The notes under the pieces were generated by a model. That model saw only the letters and a list, made by a program, of their open reading frames with translations. It did no database searches and had not been told where the DNA came from. Made by a program: the position numbers and the translations under genes. Source: Nothophaeocryptopus gaeumannii (Eukaryota > Ascomycota > Dothideomycetes > Mycosphaerellales > Mycosphaerellaceae). From it: a stretch of 64,000 bases of DNA. The DNA is taken from the NCBI GenBank assembly GCA_031771865.1, contig JASISA010000010.1, forward strand, positions 1 to 64,000, in the 5' to 3' direction. This document shows positions 56,301 through 61,609 of this stretch, piece by piece (within the stretch, counting starts at the first letter, position 1; the number at the start of each line of letters is the position of its first letter).

Positions 56301-56358
56301 GCCCAGACACACTCCCGGTGTCCCGCTCGCTGCGTCCTGTAAAAGCTGCTTTCCACAT
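35347..56358 (-). CDS. Giant leashin-like Woronin-body tether (LAH, 'involucrin repeat' protein)
   Basis: A 21-kb frame encodes 7003 residues. I start at ATG 56358 (MWKAAFTGRSERDTGSVSG); the reading frame extends 9 codons upstream only through a TTG. N-terminus: Ser/Arg/Lys-rich, with a CKHCFDP...HHHHKRR segment near residues 572-600. Residues about 1220-1410 form a charged Arg/Glu/Gln coiled coil. Residues about 1870-5880 carry about 35 lysine modules of the form acidic-[F/W]-x(3-5)-SKKxKKxKK between acidic linkers. A C-terminal coiled coil (about 6495-6685) precedes a conserved-looking 300-residue end. This layout fits leashin, which ties Woronin bodies to the septum: its N-terminus binds the organelle, its long middle stretches, its C-terminus reaches the septal pore. 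Family assignment rests on layout and size. A 51-nt in-frame intron may remove residues 6463-6479. Confidence 0.82.
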   Translation of the reverse strand: MWKAAFTGRSERDTGSVSGRSEQPRRKKSSRSERGGDDDDTRSVVSSRSRRDTDREHSRRKSTRYENESTTGTSVFSPSSSAYATAPTSRVGNSQPRALTESALRLLPNDEDEEWEDDEKDARSEKKSRRKRSSSREDKKRKSSGKDKERKRSSSRERGEKRKSSSGDKSKARSRREPALVSESSRAIPEMGSFEQFPGQYAGGVLGGHPEYTMSGALPSPAPNQQFPGQDVNGYGRPPMPPSQLSRADSWGAAADYYLDQGESVHHQPGVRVSTPNMLVNPDLHLVTASATANPVQDTGNGAATDFYTGKGSPVSYSVPNTPAKPGKKPGKQSASAPSSASKPKPSRRSSAGAIGAGLATAAGASAIGRMSSSHNHSQSEQRSSSSSYQQSTYNDHPPMLKPTTSQSRSTRPNPDTSNGDTYYAAPPQTTNQYGSASANGYGASQSGWNTQGHYSGKQTNHSNAGLYAAGAGATAAGLAGYAMHEHQNHSRSNMAAAGGGSGRGPPRSPVNGAGAGGYYPPNGPGGGMAQMHHFHEHKGPMTRLKDGILNLVSTPEDTAKMEMYTEYIGVCKHCFDPRTSAWDAPRVHHHHKRRDSFESLRRRVSAEGSRKKRSSERVDKDNRYYASESSRRRREDRTSGSGSGLFGAGLAGAGAAAVAGGLLARGKNFDDTYSVKSGHRESSAVRRRSRSSSREQRKQSSHGVVRPGAAEYVTVRKKDGTIERRRVVRSRSRSADKKSSAFGLGTAAAAGAALGAAGVAASSRRRSRSSSRDRRRRSDRSRCSEVSPSRRPTKQSGIFGGFFSPPEKERRGRRQREMKNKGFFTFSNGSSSSSNSDIAFGDSYLSRQGSKASVNTGGLSRKSSTRSNRLSGGRGSRRKSDDHLAATVAGIGATAAALAAAQRGGRISKRTSRPELGARRPVKQHVAGRSHQPHQHGSPGSSDDEEWEDELPSDVDDESSLDGGLAFGDYEGRRLSSRQSLESVGSQNSASGLGAWGWRWGGKDKKRRSRQSTDSQPPPPYPASSQGSWVGPAGAGFAAGAAAGLANNIDTSRPVRSDKPVYVDDTGRPLPSVDARSSTSGSSQPLQSVDPAPISEVSTPGSRHTSMPGAFDPDEPIYRHGASTVQHPQPISPAKSSLTQAGADPSFTATAGPYDGRPQPRRTQSSPVQSSWAQDAAIIGAGALATGAILAGSSLSNGRRSKEPGNVRFGLTDEQQAKEDRSRRQEGKKADEDRRRADRTRALKEEAERVARESRQEEIRQAREDENRRAAERQLAASREAERQQTEADRTRAEQQAREERERQWEIERLEKEAKALAAAAQAATAESERLRQAREEAERRQAEQERQRENREEMYQREQQYQREQQRLADEARYQDEQREQWEAERYAREYQQADRRERDSRDSPESAKKLTSSSSVWGPVAGAAAAATVGAVLAGKEHKKDRKSDSRDGTPTSERRHGRRSDTEDDDNRMAKDQYGTPSKVDVRGGYAAAEITPPNGHSGEPLMDDDIYDPDFFKKNHTLSEYARYEAIAGKAASKVIADRERAYSPEKGPKQTYADFFAPKDLLAKKAGEKERSVSPNADMDIQVWHAREDDIQSHFPKSWPKSGPKSVEGVSKHAPYGVPKLHVISPTPPPGASPSRGRKSSLSSSPLAKSQEANQDSPVSSGSGRKSERSRSITWGEDSTHIYDVQTPDSYHDRDSYITSPDLRGARDGAGIAGGVAGAAAAGAALHEVMVEEPDGRGRRSYDYNDDDFGSDTYSTAKPDNEEDGVEDIQRTPEDEEPRSYPYRSPFFDTVSDFDLQMDSPGTENAPPVRGFVEGETDEPTPAEEKAPQVPGGFDNEEVDIYRPSRYAQQGERDVPTTARASQAAEVEEPAWEPPLSKKEKNKREKAAKRASGTFDSDPATPAEELDRIVTLEDTPKDEPADEYFPTLSKKDKKKRDKQAKKTGLDFADVVSEATRAPSQSKEPESVREASPAQDLSKVSKKEQRKAEKEAKNSGSGFGFADVADTILAAGGIAAAAAAMNESTAEESPSRSSSKKDKKNKKKSKLGEPVYDDPRDAFFSTGVPAAPEPPLPMAEERSEYTGMPGGWDESTSSSRKASVDDDKTRDKKTVDPFQYEVREDDKSREPEKGEADPWSEWADVSSKKSKKKGKRSSLANAPEISSPLRSEVAWEDYTTPKVTAEPESYVNGSSARDKDAKSEAARSDPITVINTSKPTSPEEERSRRRDPFDAERPSSKSTSPDDSRSVASAPAGDADRESHRKSRREEARRDSDYYDQPDYAYETQSVAASEPADFERERRHKRRSKHEDDDTVSVTSERRRRSRHADDDDDTRSVTSSRSRREKEESPSVKKEKKGLFGGIFSRTKSSESIKDGGSLSRTSTKDSKSRDDEDEDRRRRKKKHRDSEYGDDDDDTRSVKSESSRRHRHRSEEGRDEDSRERRRRSAKDDDYERGDSPRSAASESGHRHHRRRRTDEGADEISRQDSRESRGAVSESDHRHHSRRSIGDDVYGDSDQSFLENRVEALPPLPASRPGSPAAAVERMEGSPLEVVEGVPGEGEARKDVVSKEAEKDERYDEAHGEAVKGVVEPETPVKKEEGLSEVLGLDSDKRPGSLQRPVSSTAVPLRFPFGHAPTTPGSAQSAKEKRASFSFGSSPVAPGSAPPTSTGFGPSPSSPASAKTRQGRPHSSDFKSGFMPLYLVERNRQTPEVEDTLPSLPSSKPSSRASSVHGSDEYQSAAEDFDSPSRMRSRSLTLDTATVGAWNDKEDILDSQQTTPKASHFPAQGRDYFSAPTQASRQSEKRGKKLPEFFTWEDYLQDEKLHEQESGDTWPGAVKEELPVPAAKNLAPSQETEARQRSKSPSKRSSAKTVAAAAMLGTAAVYGYHKLTEEREPEHETNSTDKNAYDYPLPAPVDDPTTEVELEQPSLLGKSSSYKKGKKAKKAQAEEDSSEVATPVDEQPKDLSRQDTESFFDAEMHAEDGEAAHEPLTATRNGFPPPHDNALDRFMHQEQYMEEGSVFASSATHTIPVLPAHPGTPALTVETPTPQSAGETGRLFETERQQEEGGFESEVPVLQRTEQTVDEEERPGTAIKVSDPPAEEELIPASSSSKKSKKSKKKQRASAAWDEEVQPELERVPESTEQDLAVEQSEPASVSFGLPEFGQVVQGTGMAWHDSQARAFQEYMAGSTSPPSATRETARDVALNSAMLEQQLVNAESKPVEEETFEPSLSKKKSKKDKNKAKQSDVWAEPEVEEAQPSEAQPEPERAVEQLSDSHDNAILGTAAGIAAGLGAAAVADEGATSSSKKKGKQDKKKKSSAWAEDEAKFLAEQTAEAPAETAETREVDGQPKVQVEPTVEPQADDSATVPRNEPQEMDPIASQAGPEPVEDFSSSFSKKQKKKDKKGKKAAAWTYSEAAPSADIQTSGAQDNLQEPEPRELVEDTLAAVQQNQEPDIPPATSLAEAEREIRHQLPDVATPAGEIVQPEPTEDLFPVLSKKAKKKDKKAKKAATWADFETEPMTETELSKPEEDSAALESRPKDEPSAASEVVEEPSVQPITDLAEAEREIRHQLPDVTTPAGEIVQPDESTTQSAKSALEFFAPAVCKKKSKKDKRKAKTFAWDDAADNEDISSAAEVPAGEEKAEAPVEEPLPTELLAPMPVSEEPVVASEEPIPARAEDQATPVDSEQSDATWATPASSKKKAKKEKKKKKNYVWDDEPEPAEPEVTTQDAEEAIPQTQESEAEVFDHRDAPKVVEEAQDSHVEKNGLAEDVGLAAGVAGAAGLAAAGLSRKQSKKDKKKKVLQLWDAEPETWTPEPESRDELATVETTAAEHTEQPAADVKEYSKDLDETPAPAMPATSDQVTDVQAFDADEKPALSRKQSKKDKTRKKLQSLWESEPDPEQPSSDAVVAEASAREGSAESKDVPETDVALPAEEPDEYHDAEAVQVTSAADIWHDVEESAMHEARPETIAKPSWADEMEDLDRPSTTPAEPAHESNIVDDVFGIASGSGELDTTLARDDETKEFPLADRGMELEPERATEDMDAFGEPSPRDPAEWAITSKNKKGKKGKKGRKSEPTTPPVVEEPIAKEEREQVEKPVEVLDQPEATESKAQETTAEPPISNVPEPTPSAEDESSWAAPSKKKGKKSKKAQQSAPETAIEETPVDFLPQVIASEEPDNTQSTSAELPSESKEAEQYPIEQPSMPTEELDEYSWTSSSKQKGKKGKKSKSTTETPPPEDAFVGPNASLEPIDKKSAEAAVVPDGQLMNIPESDKTVGEEPKADVIDLQPQPEQPSLTSEEQTPAPAEEPGEEFSWAPTTKKSKKGKKGKSSGSQTPVTQEGHTEPEPKPATVPGETEKDIAHESAVEQTEPEAEVESTFDVETAAPVSFAPESIRPEEPASFEQPAVTESATIEEPQDDFSWTSSSKKKGKNGKESRQQSLADSLTTEQADLAASAPNAGPETEPQSENEQQQLSPEPQAVSEENTARNIDGQTSASIEDRPDEFSWASSSKKKKTKKGKKGQESAPETPAVAVADPFEQPVVSEKSLLPADVQHALAAEGGFANDKDSAEVLEPTSAEAYTDGFWSAQTGKKKKGNNGKKSGPETPSTEEHELAQDAMQAETAAEGALAADDAHVFNVNSVTHRNDVPMEDALAPALEEGFTSTAEVQRDGPPKEADDDLWGFTPPKEKKKGKKEKQSQPATPVPEPQEPVQKTVEPQVDVKPEPEDVPIAEVKTIEPAKQETQDNTITQTEAAERAKDEPEDVWGFTTSSKKKKKGKKGKQSELETAVPEEAEPLRETFEPQADGEVKPEDVSPPETKNIEAVKNEPEDDWGFASLSKKKKKGEKGEQSEPEAPILVESQPSEENVVDDPRQPEKDAEAAVEPEHISMPEDAPTKQESTEALAPAPEDAWGFSSSKKKRGKKGKSSATATAGFEESDPILEASAQDLDVNLHDTEQAPSSEAEIDDTAATPQEPVESRPAEADDFWSMPTSSKKKGKKGKKSASGTATPTTFEVTEPDPDLIASARDVVDEQIASAVQDPPNLDQEPAGVHEDTVMHDVAAEVPLSESRDLDERVAAPTQEPPSAEMDFFASAGGKKKGKKSKKSKQNVWNQEPEAVEESPANVTASPQEEPAMLPEHDQQGKALAEDPSSETVIPVADDTVSRDRLAPETDDLFAPQSSKKKGKKGKKNRQSTFDDFDSTEKAEVPTPTDADDGLASAEPVETSQSAEGAFEDAWSMPSGGKKNKKNKNASQQAWDACEDSGEKKDFESTVSPAIDATEEIAAPVLTEESGEAPADDIWSAPATGKKGKKAKKAKRLAELFGQEDESASDQRELVPADVSGEQTPSFGHEDNTQISVERNFGFHDFAHGEQSQPAVDEVIPHTTQEDGFTQEAESESMPPADIELTKSPTDIEQQDPISKEPKHDDPPAPQEPNEHFGFTTTKSKKDKKKGKKSRSSTNDPWSESAGDSATATHDTADNNGALGVAAAATALGAAAALIGAEVSKTKAEDEWAGFSTKKSKDKKKPEKSGTSTPAAEVVDESVRPLSDALDATEGVLEEPSVSTAPLDTTAGYQDIQANDVHQQDTSHPVHRNFEDAGTVQHSRDIADVATSARTSSPPHNSSQDIDFAATLAAGLADTGFDPNMVINDPVFHRRASPHGSLPEADPEEVVSTTTSKRKKNKKDRKSSEMPTPPADDTQEARSGSYQDKAAGDDLNDVINQSLSGAGFDPALLDKALASSKDESSADVNDEPEISFATSKRKKDKKGRKTQLGIPLQNGELNIYSQVAEDGAAKDDQATGASAADKVEHIVEQVEPVETRPEDSAAQSGQETGNPEHGWLVQDEMDVDAMDKAYKAYKKNKRHQKKLKAAARAATSSDNPESAMDDTERSAVVSESDGLSRNTTKEDFPRQIAEVIEERSSPTEAEQGTSKAPLDSSHPKSPTGQRNIFQGAFAGMERVKRKVLPPENRERRSSSGTGPSGFMHTSEVSQHVPVAVPEAGMAGMAAVVAAAARERQSSAQKQKDTARERQVGDSRGVEVPRGQVPNEPSWSFNNLQSKEQVPSDHVGIETKEHQVIRDSGHTEGKRSSLQTDRSSREIPEILHTSSSRDSLRERRSLEPLRISTPPSPEKDWSLHTPKQRSKDVNAGPLDGHARTPSADNKTPLEPTSKNRASYLFQSPPDELASVGERSPNFFDQRTPGQSSERSPASHTRSRSREAEPSPVGSAGATHDRSAFSPTSPRVPLDPIPEERGHSRKRSKAQGEVGGPDQIKVIKRAETPQEIRAQEQALSPSIRPHMTIPSGGSGRSVSNPLSISDEAYNRLSWPAVDEQNETVNLDRSLPRHSSRSGMVPDPRSPSVMSNRSNASGSHLKSPSELRSYSRASNRSSTPSLKRTSLSGDLRAAARRSGETASSVGARDSPKTIPFEPPPTPPLNDDEVINGSASRAMDIDDDVFVRQYPDRWNSCNTDDTQQGYGGSQPSQVSPTRPPSVRKRQSMHINELESKLDQLTAENRALQDARAAGGSFQDHHNHGVENSNLQEMLNARDLQLQEKDVEISKIKAMLLPMQEEIARLSEHNIGLTEANRNLVDDTNGRYATLQAEHAQAHDQWQSTRRELDTMRFEHGRITSGMKDIVEAEIATALADKNAEILRLREQLDIAVEQIRALQVQIQSSKSDDWLMQRDEDYFDGSCQKLCQHVQQWVLRFSKMSDNRVCRLSTELKDDKLEARLDNAILDGSDVDKLLSDRVRRRDVFMSVVMTMVWEYVFTRYLFGMDREQRQKLKALEKLLAEVGPPRAVAHWRATTLVLLSKRPQFEEQCALDTEAVSHEIFGMLCSLLPPPSGVRDQLSASLLKVIRIAVDLSVEMRTQRAEYIMLPPLQPEYDTNGDLVRKVFFNASLMNERSGFFSSNEDLAAEHAVVKIVLFPLVVKKGDDVGEGEEEIVVCPAQVLVHNDGSRGKKVVRVMSGAMEIDDPIRSRSRASRHSLISEAPGGSGL
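36922..36972 (-). other. Candidate 51-nt in-frame intron in the leashin-like gene
   Basis: The minus strand shows donor GTACGT, branch AATACTGAC, acceptor ACGCAG, 51 nt, phase 0, no stop. It would remove VRQYPDRWNSCNTDDTQ between DIDDDVF and QGYGGSQ. Neighbouring sequence is low-complexity, whereas this stretch is not, which supports an intron. Confidence 0.65.
38730..50750 (-). repeat. Lysine-module repeat region of the leashin-like protein
   Basis: About 35 imperfect modules, each a short basic block such as SWASSSKKKKTKKGKK, VWGFTTSSKKKKKGKKGK, LFAPQSSKKKGKKGKK or IWSAPATGKKGKKAKK, occur every 60-150 residues. An aromatic (W or F) follows an acidic run and precedes each Lys block. They are repeats at the protein level; DNA identity is low, so RIP would not target them. 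This explains the frame's long antisense openings. Confidence 0.9.
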
Positions 56359-57399
56359 GGTGCCGACTGGGTGAAATGGTGGCAATAATTCGTCGTAGGT
56401 TACATAAATCGTTGTTTCGCGGTCCGCTCTGGCTCTTCCGAGATCTTAGTATGATCGGACTGTCACACTATCTCTTGCGGCTCCTGCAGCGCATCGAATT
56501 CGGGTCGTGGCAATGGTCGTAGCAGAGCTCGTCGCAGCTCCGTCTGTTGTCTCGTGATCGCGTCGTCGATGTTATTACTCGGCTGTCCAGATTGATTGTA
56601 CAATGAGTCGCGCTGACCTATGTGCTTTAGGCCATCATCCGTTCCGTCGCACCTCCATCTGCTCCAACTTTGCTGTAATTCGTCGTCCAGCGCGGTCGTG
56701 AGTTGTCATGCATTAGGGCGAACTCCCCCGGTACACTGAACAAGCGGTGGCTGGACAACCAACCGATGTCGCTGAACTCTAATCTGTGCTTCTGTGGCGA
56801 ATTGTACTGTGCGTCAGCTGGAGTGAACATGCAGGACAGGGAAGTGCTCGTACTGAACACAATCATTACTGAGTGCTACTTGAGCTCGAAAATGGAGAGT
56901 TGTGTGCTTTGGGCAGCAATGCTGATGTTCTGTGATGCTCGCGCTACGGACGAATCTCGGCACAGCTTCTCTATGTGCTTCGACCACTGCAAAGCGTCTC
57001 GTCATGCTCTCCTCTCGACATGACCTCCTCTCGCGACTATCTTCTCCGCCGATGCAACTGCACTGGCGAAGTGATCGAATTTTTAGCCTTGAATCGACCC
57101 ATCCATCCAAGTCGCACCTGCGTCGTTTCAAGCGTCTCCCGCTTGAAGCCACCCCCGGTCGAAGGCGCCTTGGGACTTGTACAGCGTTGCTGTCGCAGCT
57201 GTTCAGCAAGCACATTAGTTCAGGTAAATGCAAGAGCTGTCAGCGTGTTTGTATACTGTGGAGAGAGGCAGGAAACGGAGGTTGATGCTCGTGAGAAAGT
57301 CTCAATGCTCGCTTTCAGGGGTATCTCAAGTGTCATCAGCCTAAAGAACGCCAGCTTCCGTAGGTGCCCATGGTCTAGTCTCTTCGTCGCCATAGGCTT
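56359..57399. other. Intergenic region upstream of the leashin-like gene
   Basis: About 1 kb between the CSTF2 stop and the leashin-like start, both on the minus strand. It holds the leashin-like promoter and the CSTF2 3' UTR. The frames inside it are short and motif-free. Confidence 0.5.
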
Positions 57400-58432
57400 T
57401 TACACTGGTTGCCCAAATTGCTGCCGCAGTTGGATAATCTGCGACCTGCCTGGCTCTGGGAGCGCCATGATCTGATCTCTAGTCAGAGCCATGACTTGCT
57501 TCATGACCTCTGCCTGTTGGTCACCACCCTGTTGTGGTGGCGGCGCTTGTTGAGGAGGTGGCTGATATGCCTGCTGTTGAGGAGGTGTTGGCGCATACCC
57601 AGCAGGTTGGCCGTACCCTGGCGGATAACCCTGCGGAGGTGGTGGCATCGGTGGGTAGCCTTGCGGCGGCTGAGGTGGGTAGCCTTGAGGTGGCATGGGT
57701 GGTGCAGCTTGCGGCGGTGGTTGCGCTGCTGCCGGAGGGGCATTTGCGACGAGTTGTGAGACCACGCTCGTGTCAACTAGGTCGAGCATGAGCAATGCCT
57801 GGAACACGGCATAGGCGAGCTGAGGTGCCGCGGAGAGGAGAGCAGTCGCTTGGGCAGGGTTTGACTGGCACAAGCCTTTGATCTGACTAATGAAGTCAAG
57901 GAGCTGGGGTGTAGGCACAGTGTTGATCGTTCGGCTGATGGCATCGAATGCAGTTACGCCCGGTGGAAGGTCCACGCCTTGCGGGAGCGGAGGTACGGCA
58001 GAAGGGTCAGGTCGGCCATTTGGCTGGTTGAAGTGTGCGGGAGGCGGAGCGCGATTGTTGTCCTGGGTTTGGTTGTTGTTGTTCTGATTGTTCTGATTGC
58101 TAGTGCCGCGGTTGTCGTTGCTGTAGTCAACACGCAATGTGCGCCCAGAAAGCTCGAAGTCGTTCAGGTTGCGTACTGCCGAAGCAGCGGCATCCGTATC
58201 TGTGTACTCCAAAAACCCAAAGCCCTTTGGCTGACCCGTCTCCTTATCGTAGACCAGTCGAAAGTTGACGACCTGACCGCAGCGGCCGAAAATGTCCATG
58301 ATCTGTTCCTCGCTGATGCCTGCCTCAGTGTCAGTCTTACTTTGTCCATACCTAATGCGCCTCTTGAAGTCATTTACCATATGGGATATTGCCAATAAAG
58401 ACTACCCGGCCACCCTTCTCTCTTGTCGCCAT
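57400..58432 (-). CDS. RNA15: Cleavage stimulation factor subunit 2 (CstF64/Rna15)
   Basis: This RNA-binding subunit of the mRNA 3'-end cleavage machinery recognises the U/A-rich element near poly(A) sites. Exons are 58432-58378 and 58319-57400, joined by a 58-nt intron (GTAAAT, CTGAC, GCAG); splicing gives MATREKGGRVVFIGNIPYG and ISEEQIMDIFGRCGQVVNF. One RRM has RNP2 VFIGNI and RNP1 KGFGFLEY (residues about 10-85). A hinge helix follows (FDAISRTINTVPTPQLLDFI), then a Pro/Gly/Gln stretch (QGYPPQPPQGYPP) and the C-terminal helical domain ending EPGRSQIIQLRQQFGQPV. Total 324 residues, the usual size in Pezizomycotina. Confidence 0.94.
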
Positions 58433-59185
58433 CTTGCTGGTGTGTGCCCCTTAGCCGTGGTTGTTCTCGAGTCGCGTGGCCTACGCAAAGTCGGCGGATT
58501 GGTGTTCAAGCGATATTGGTGCGTGCGATCTGTGGTAGGCGGCACAGAGGGGTTTGGAGGGTTGATCCGAAGGCGGTTTCATACGCGACGGTGTGCAGGG
58601 AGGTTGTTGGCTGTTGGTTGTTTGTTGCAGCAAAGAGCATCTGAAGTTGGAGTTCGGAAGCCAGGATACTGTAGATTGAAGCGCGCCGCATCCGTGTCCG
58701 TGCGCGGGCCCGTGCTTTTCTTGGAGCCTTCCAAGTTCCCGTCCTGCTTCGTCCATCAACAATCACATGCACACATCTCCCTCAGCCGTATACAAGGCAG
58801 GGCATTATCATTGCCTCTCGAATGTCAGCAGAGCAGAGCTGGGCCAACACCTTGATCCGGGCTCCTCTCGGGTCCTGCCTCCTCTCCAATGACCTGAGCC
58901 AAGCCCTATGTTAGTAGTTCTGGTCGTCCAAACTGAGCTGGTCGTTCGATTTTGGTTCTGCATACTGCCTCAGATCTCCAAACGTCTCCAAAGATTGGGG
59001 GTAGAGATGCTGATCAACAGCAAGCGAGAAGTGAAATAGGAAACTGATACAGGACCCATCTCCGCGAAACCGGAGCTACTCTTTCGTCATAAGCCGGGGA
59101 AACTATATGTATTCCTCTCTGTTCGAAAGTTAAGTCGCAGGAAACATCTACTCCAACATTGGGACGACTAAATCATCAAACAAAC
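58433..59185. other. Divergent promoter region, CSTF2 and MDR gene
   Basis: About 750 bp between two divergently transcribed genes, so it serves as promoter for both. No specific site is recognised. Confidence 0.5.
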
Positions 59186-60341
59186 ATGTCAATCCAGAAA
59201 GCGTTCCGTTTGCCATCAAAAGGCGCAGGATACGAGGCTCTCAAGGAAACTAGTGAGCCCATTCCGAAAGCTCAAGCTCACGAGGTCGTTTTGAAGGTCT
59301 ACGCATCAGTATGCAACTTTTGCATCACAGCCCAAGTGTACATACAACTAAGACATATCAGACACTCAATTACCGTGATCTCGTCATTGCGAATGGAGGC
59401 TATCCGTTTCCTGTACGACCACGACGCGACAGCTCCAATCACCGAGATATTGGCTGACAAGAAGTTGGGATTTACAGGTCAAAGACAATGTCGTGCCCCT
59501 CTCAGATGGCGCTGGTACCGTAGTTGAGACAGGCCCAAACGTCACTGGCATCGAGAAGGGCGACTATGCCATTGCGAACTTCGACATTACAAATCAATTC
59601 GGACCTCAACAGGACTGGAACAACGGTCTTGGCGGGCCTATCGACGGTGTCTGCAGACAATATGTTGCTCTCCCAGCCAGCTCTCTCATCAAGATCCCCA
59701 AAGATACCAGTCTGTCCTGGCCGCAACTCGCTGCTCTGGTCTGTACTGGAACGACAGCTTGGAATGCACTATACGGTAATCTTCCCTTGAAACCCGGCCA
59801 GACTGTCCTCTTCCAAGGCACTGGTGGTGTTTCTATGACTGGCCTTCTACTTGCAAAGGCAGCTGGGGCTACAACTATCATCACTTCCTCCTCCGACGCC
59901 AAGCTCAAGATGGCCAAGGAGCAGTACGGTGCGGACTTCACGATCAACTACAAGACTACTCCCAACTGGGCCGAGGCCGCGAACAAGATCACCAACGGCG
60001 CTGGCGTGGACTTCATACTCGAAAACGGCGGCGCAGGTACCATCGCGCAATCCATCGAGTGCGTTGCGAGAGGCGGTTTAGTGGCAGTCATTGGCTTCCT
60101 CGCTCCAGCAGAGCAAATGCCGGATGTTGCTGGTCTCGTACTTGGCAAGGGGTGCATCGTGAGAGGGATCAATGTGGGTGCGAAGCAACTCACAGAGGAT
60201 ATGGTGCGATTTGTTTGCGCCAAGAATTTGGCTATTCCGATCGATAAGACTTTCAAGTTCGAGTTGGGACAGATCAAGGATGCCTACAAGGAGCTTAAGA
60301 AGGCTGATCATGTTGGAAAGATTGCGATTGAGATTGCTTAA
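59186..60341 (+). CDS. Zinc-free MDR oxidoreductase (quinone/enone reductase type)
   Basis: Medium-chain dehydrogenase/reductase of 345 residues. Exons are 59186-59308, 59362-59412 and 59478-60341. Introns of 53 nt (GTATGC, AACTAAG, TCAG) and 65 nt (GTACGA, GGCTGAC, ACAG) restore ASTLNYRDLVIANGGYPFP and VKDNVVPLSDGAGTV. The start ATG is 59186 (MSIQKAFRLPSKGAGYEAL). The NAD(P) loop is FQGTGGVSMTGLLLAKAAGA. The LNYRD segment sits where zinc enzymes carry their catalytic Cys, so this is the zinc-independent class. Substrate unknown. Confidence 0.91.
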
Positions 60342-61609
60342 AAGAAGCGGAGAAATTGTCCAGCTGAGGACAATGTAACCACCACCATAAGGAGCACTCC
60401 CAAGTGGTATCATTGACGGCACAGATCACTTCCATCTCCTCAATGGAGACCCTTGCAGCCCGGTATCAGTTCACTGCGCACATCACTTGCATGTCTTAAC
60501 TTGAGGAGTTGACACAACCCCGCCGTCTTCGAAAGAAACTGGGTGAGGCTGTCTGAGGGGAGAGGAAAGCTCAACATTCATCAGATCGGTGCGGTAAGAT
60601 AAGTCTGGCCCTGACAAAGGGTTGGTCACTGCGCTGCTCTTGAAACGAAGCTGCCGTTCTCATCAGTTTTCTGCCCTCACATACCCCAGTTCCGGCAGGA
60701 GGGAACTAGCGATCTGTTGCCATTCACTGGACACCATTCACTCAACAGTCTCTGTGCGCAGCCGCCCTCTCTGTACAAATCTCTCGCTCTTCCTCACCAA
60801 CTTCCTCCACTGCATCAACCTTTTATCCTCTCCTTCTTGGTGGCATCGTTACAACGACCGCTAGTGCGTGCTGCAGGAGAAGACATTGGCTTTACCAGTG
60901 GTCAAGTTGAACTGTAGTCGATCATGTCCATATTGACTCCCCTCTCCGACGACTGATTCGCCAAGCACAAATAAGCAATTCAGCTGCTATTCACTTGGAT
61001 GAAGTTCAAGAAGCTTAATTGGACTTCGCACCGGATTAGGCAGGCGAGAGTAACAAGTAGCCGGAGCTAAATCAGACCAATTGAAGTAGAGCATGTCGCT
61101 TCTGCTAGACAGTGTGTAGTACACCTTCATACGTGATATTTGAGCTGAAAGACGAGGAAGGTGTCCGGTGTCCTATATGTATTCGGCCAAGGTTGCGCGG
61201 TTGCAGGAGTCGTCCACGAAGTAAGGATTGATTCGTCTGTTGCTCAGGTCTCACTGCGAGCCCAAACATCAATGTAATAAGGGAGAAGCGGAGATGCAAG
61301 AGCTGTAATTCCCTTTTGGCCTGTATAGAAGATACACTTCATACTTCTCTCCGCGACATCGGATCGCAAACAAGACGATTCATGAACATCGATCCGGCTT
61401 ATACCGGGGTTAAGGCTTAGCTCCATACCACTTCAGCTGCAACCGGCTTGTTACACTCCCGCCTCTCAGGCGGAGTATCCGGGTTGCGATGGTATCGCCA
61501 TTGATACCAGAACAAGTCCAATGCTCGAGGAATAGAAAGACATGATCTTGGCGCAACATGTCGAGGCCGGGCCAGACCAAGCCTCTAACAACAAGCCCAA
61601 AGACAAACC
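60342..61609. other. Intergenic region between the two MDR genes
   Basis: About 1.3 kb with short frames only. It contains the promoter of the second MDR gene. At 61455-61476 lies an inverted GCC/GGC element (ACTCCCGCC, 5 bp, GGCGGAGT). Nothing else is recognised. Confidence 0.5.
61455..61476. promoter_or_regulatory. Inverted CGCC/GGCG element, possible zinc-cluster site
   Basis: ACTCCCGCC and GGCGGAGT face each other across TCTCA, about 135 bp upstream of the ATG at 61610. Zn2Cys6 regulators bind inverted CGG/CCG triplets; this element contains such triplets, but no regulator is known. Confidence 0.3.

Noticed and set aside
35347..56385. Initiation 9 codons upstream at 56385
   Set aside because: The upstream codon is TTG; the first ATG of the frame is 56358, and MWKAAF is a natural N-terminus.
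60622..60917. Small frames between the two MDR genes
   Set aside because: Low-complexity Ser/Leu-rich frames without motif, probably noncoding.
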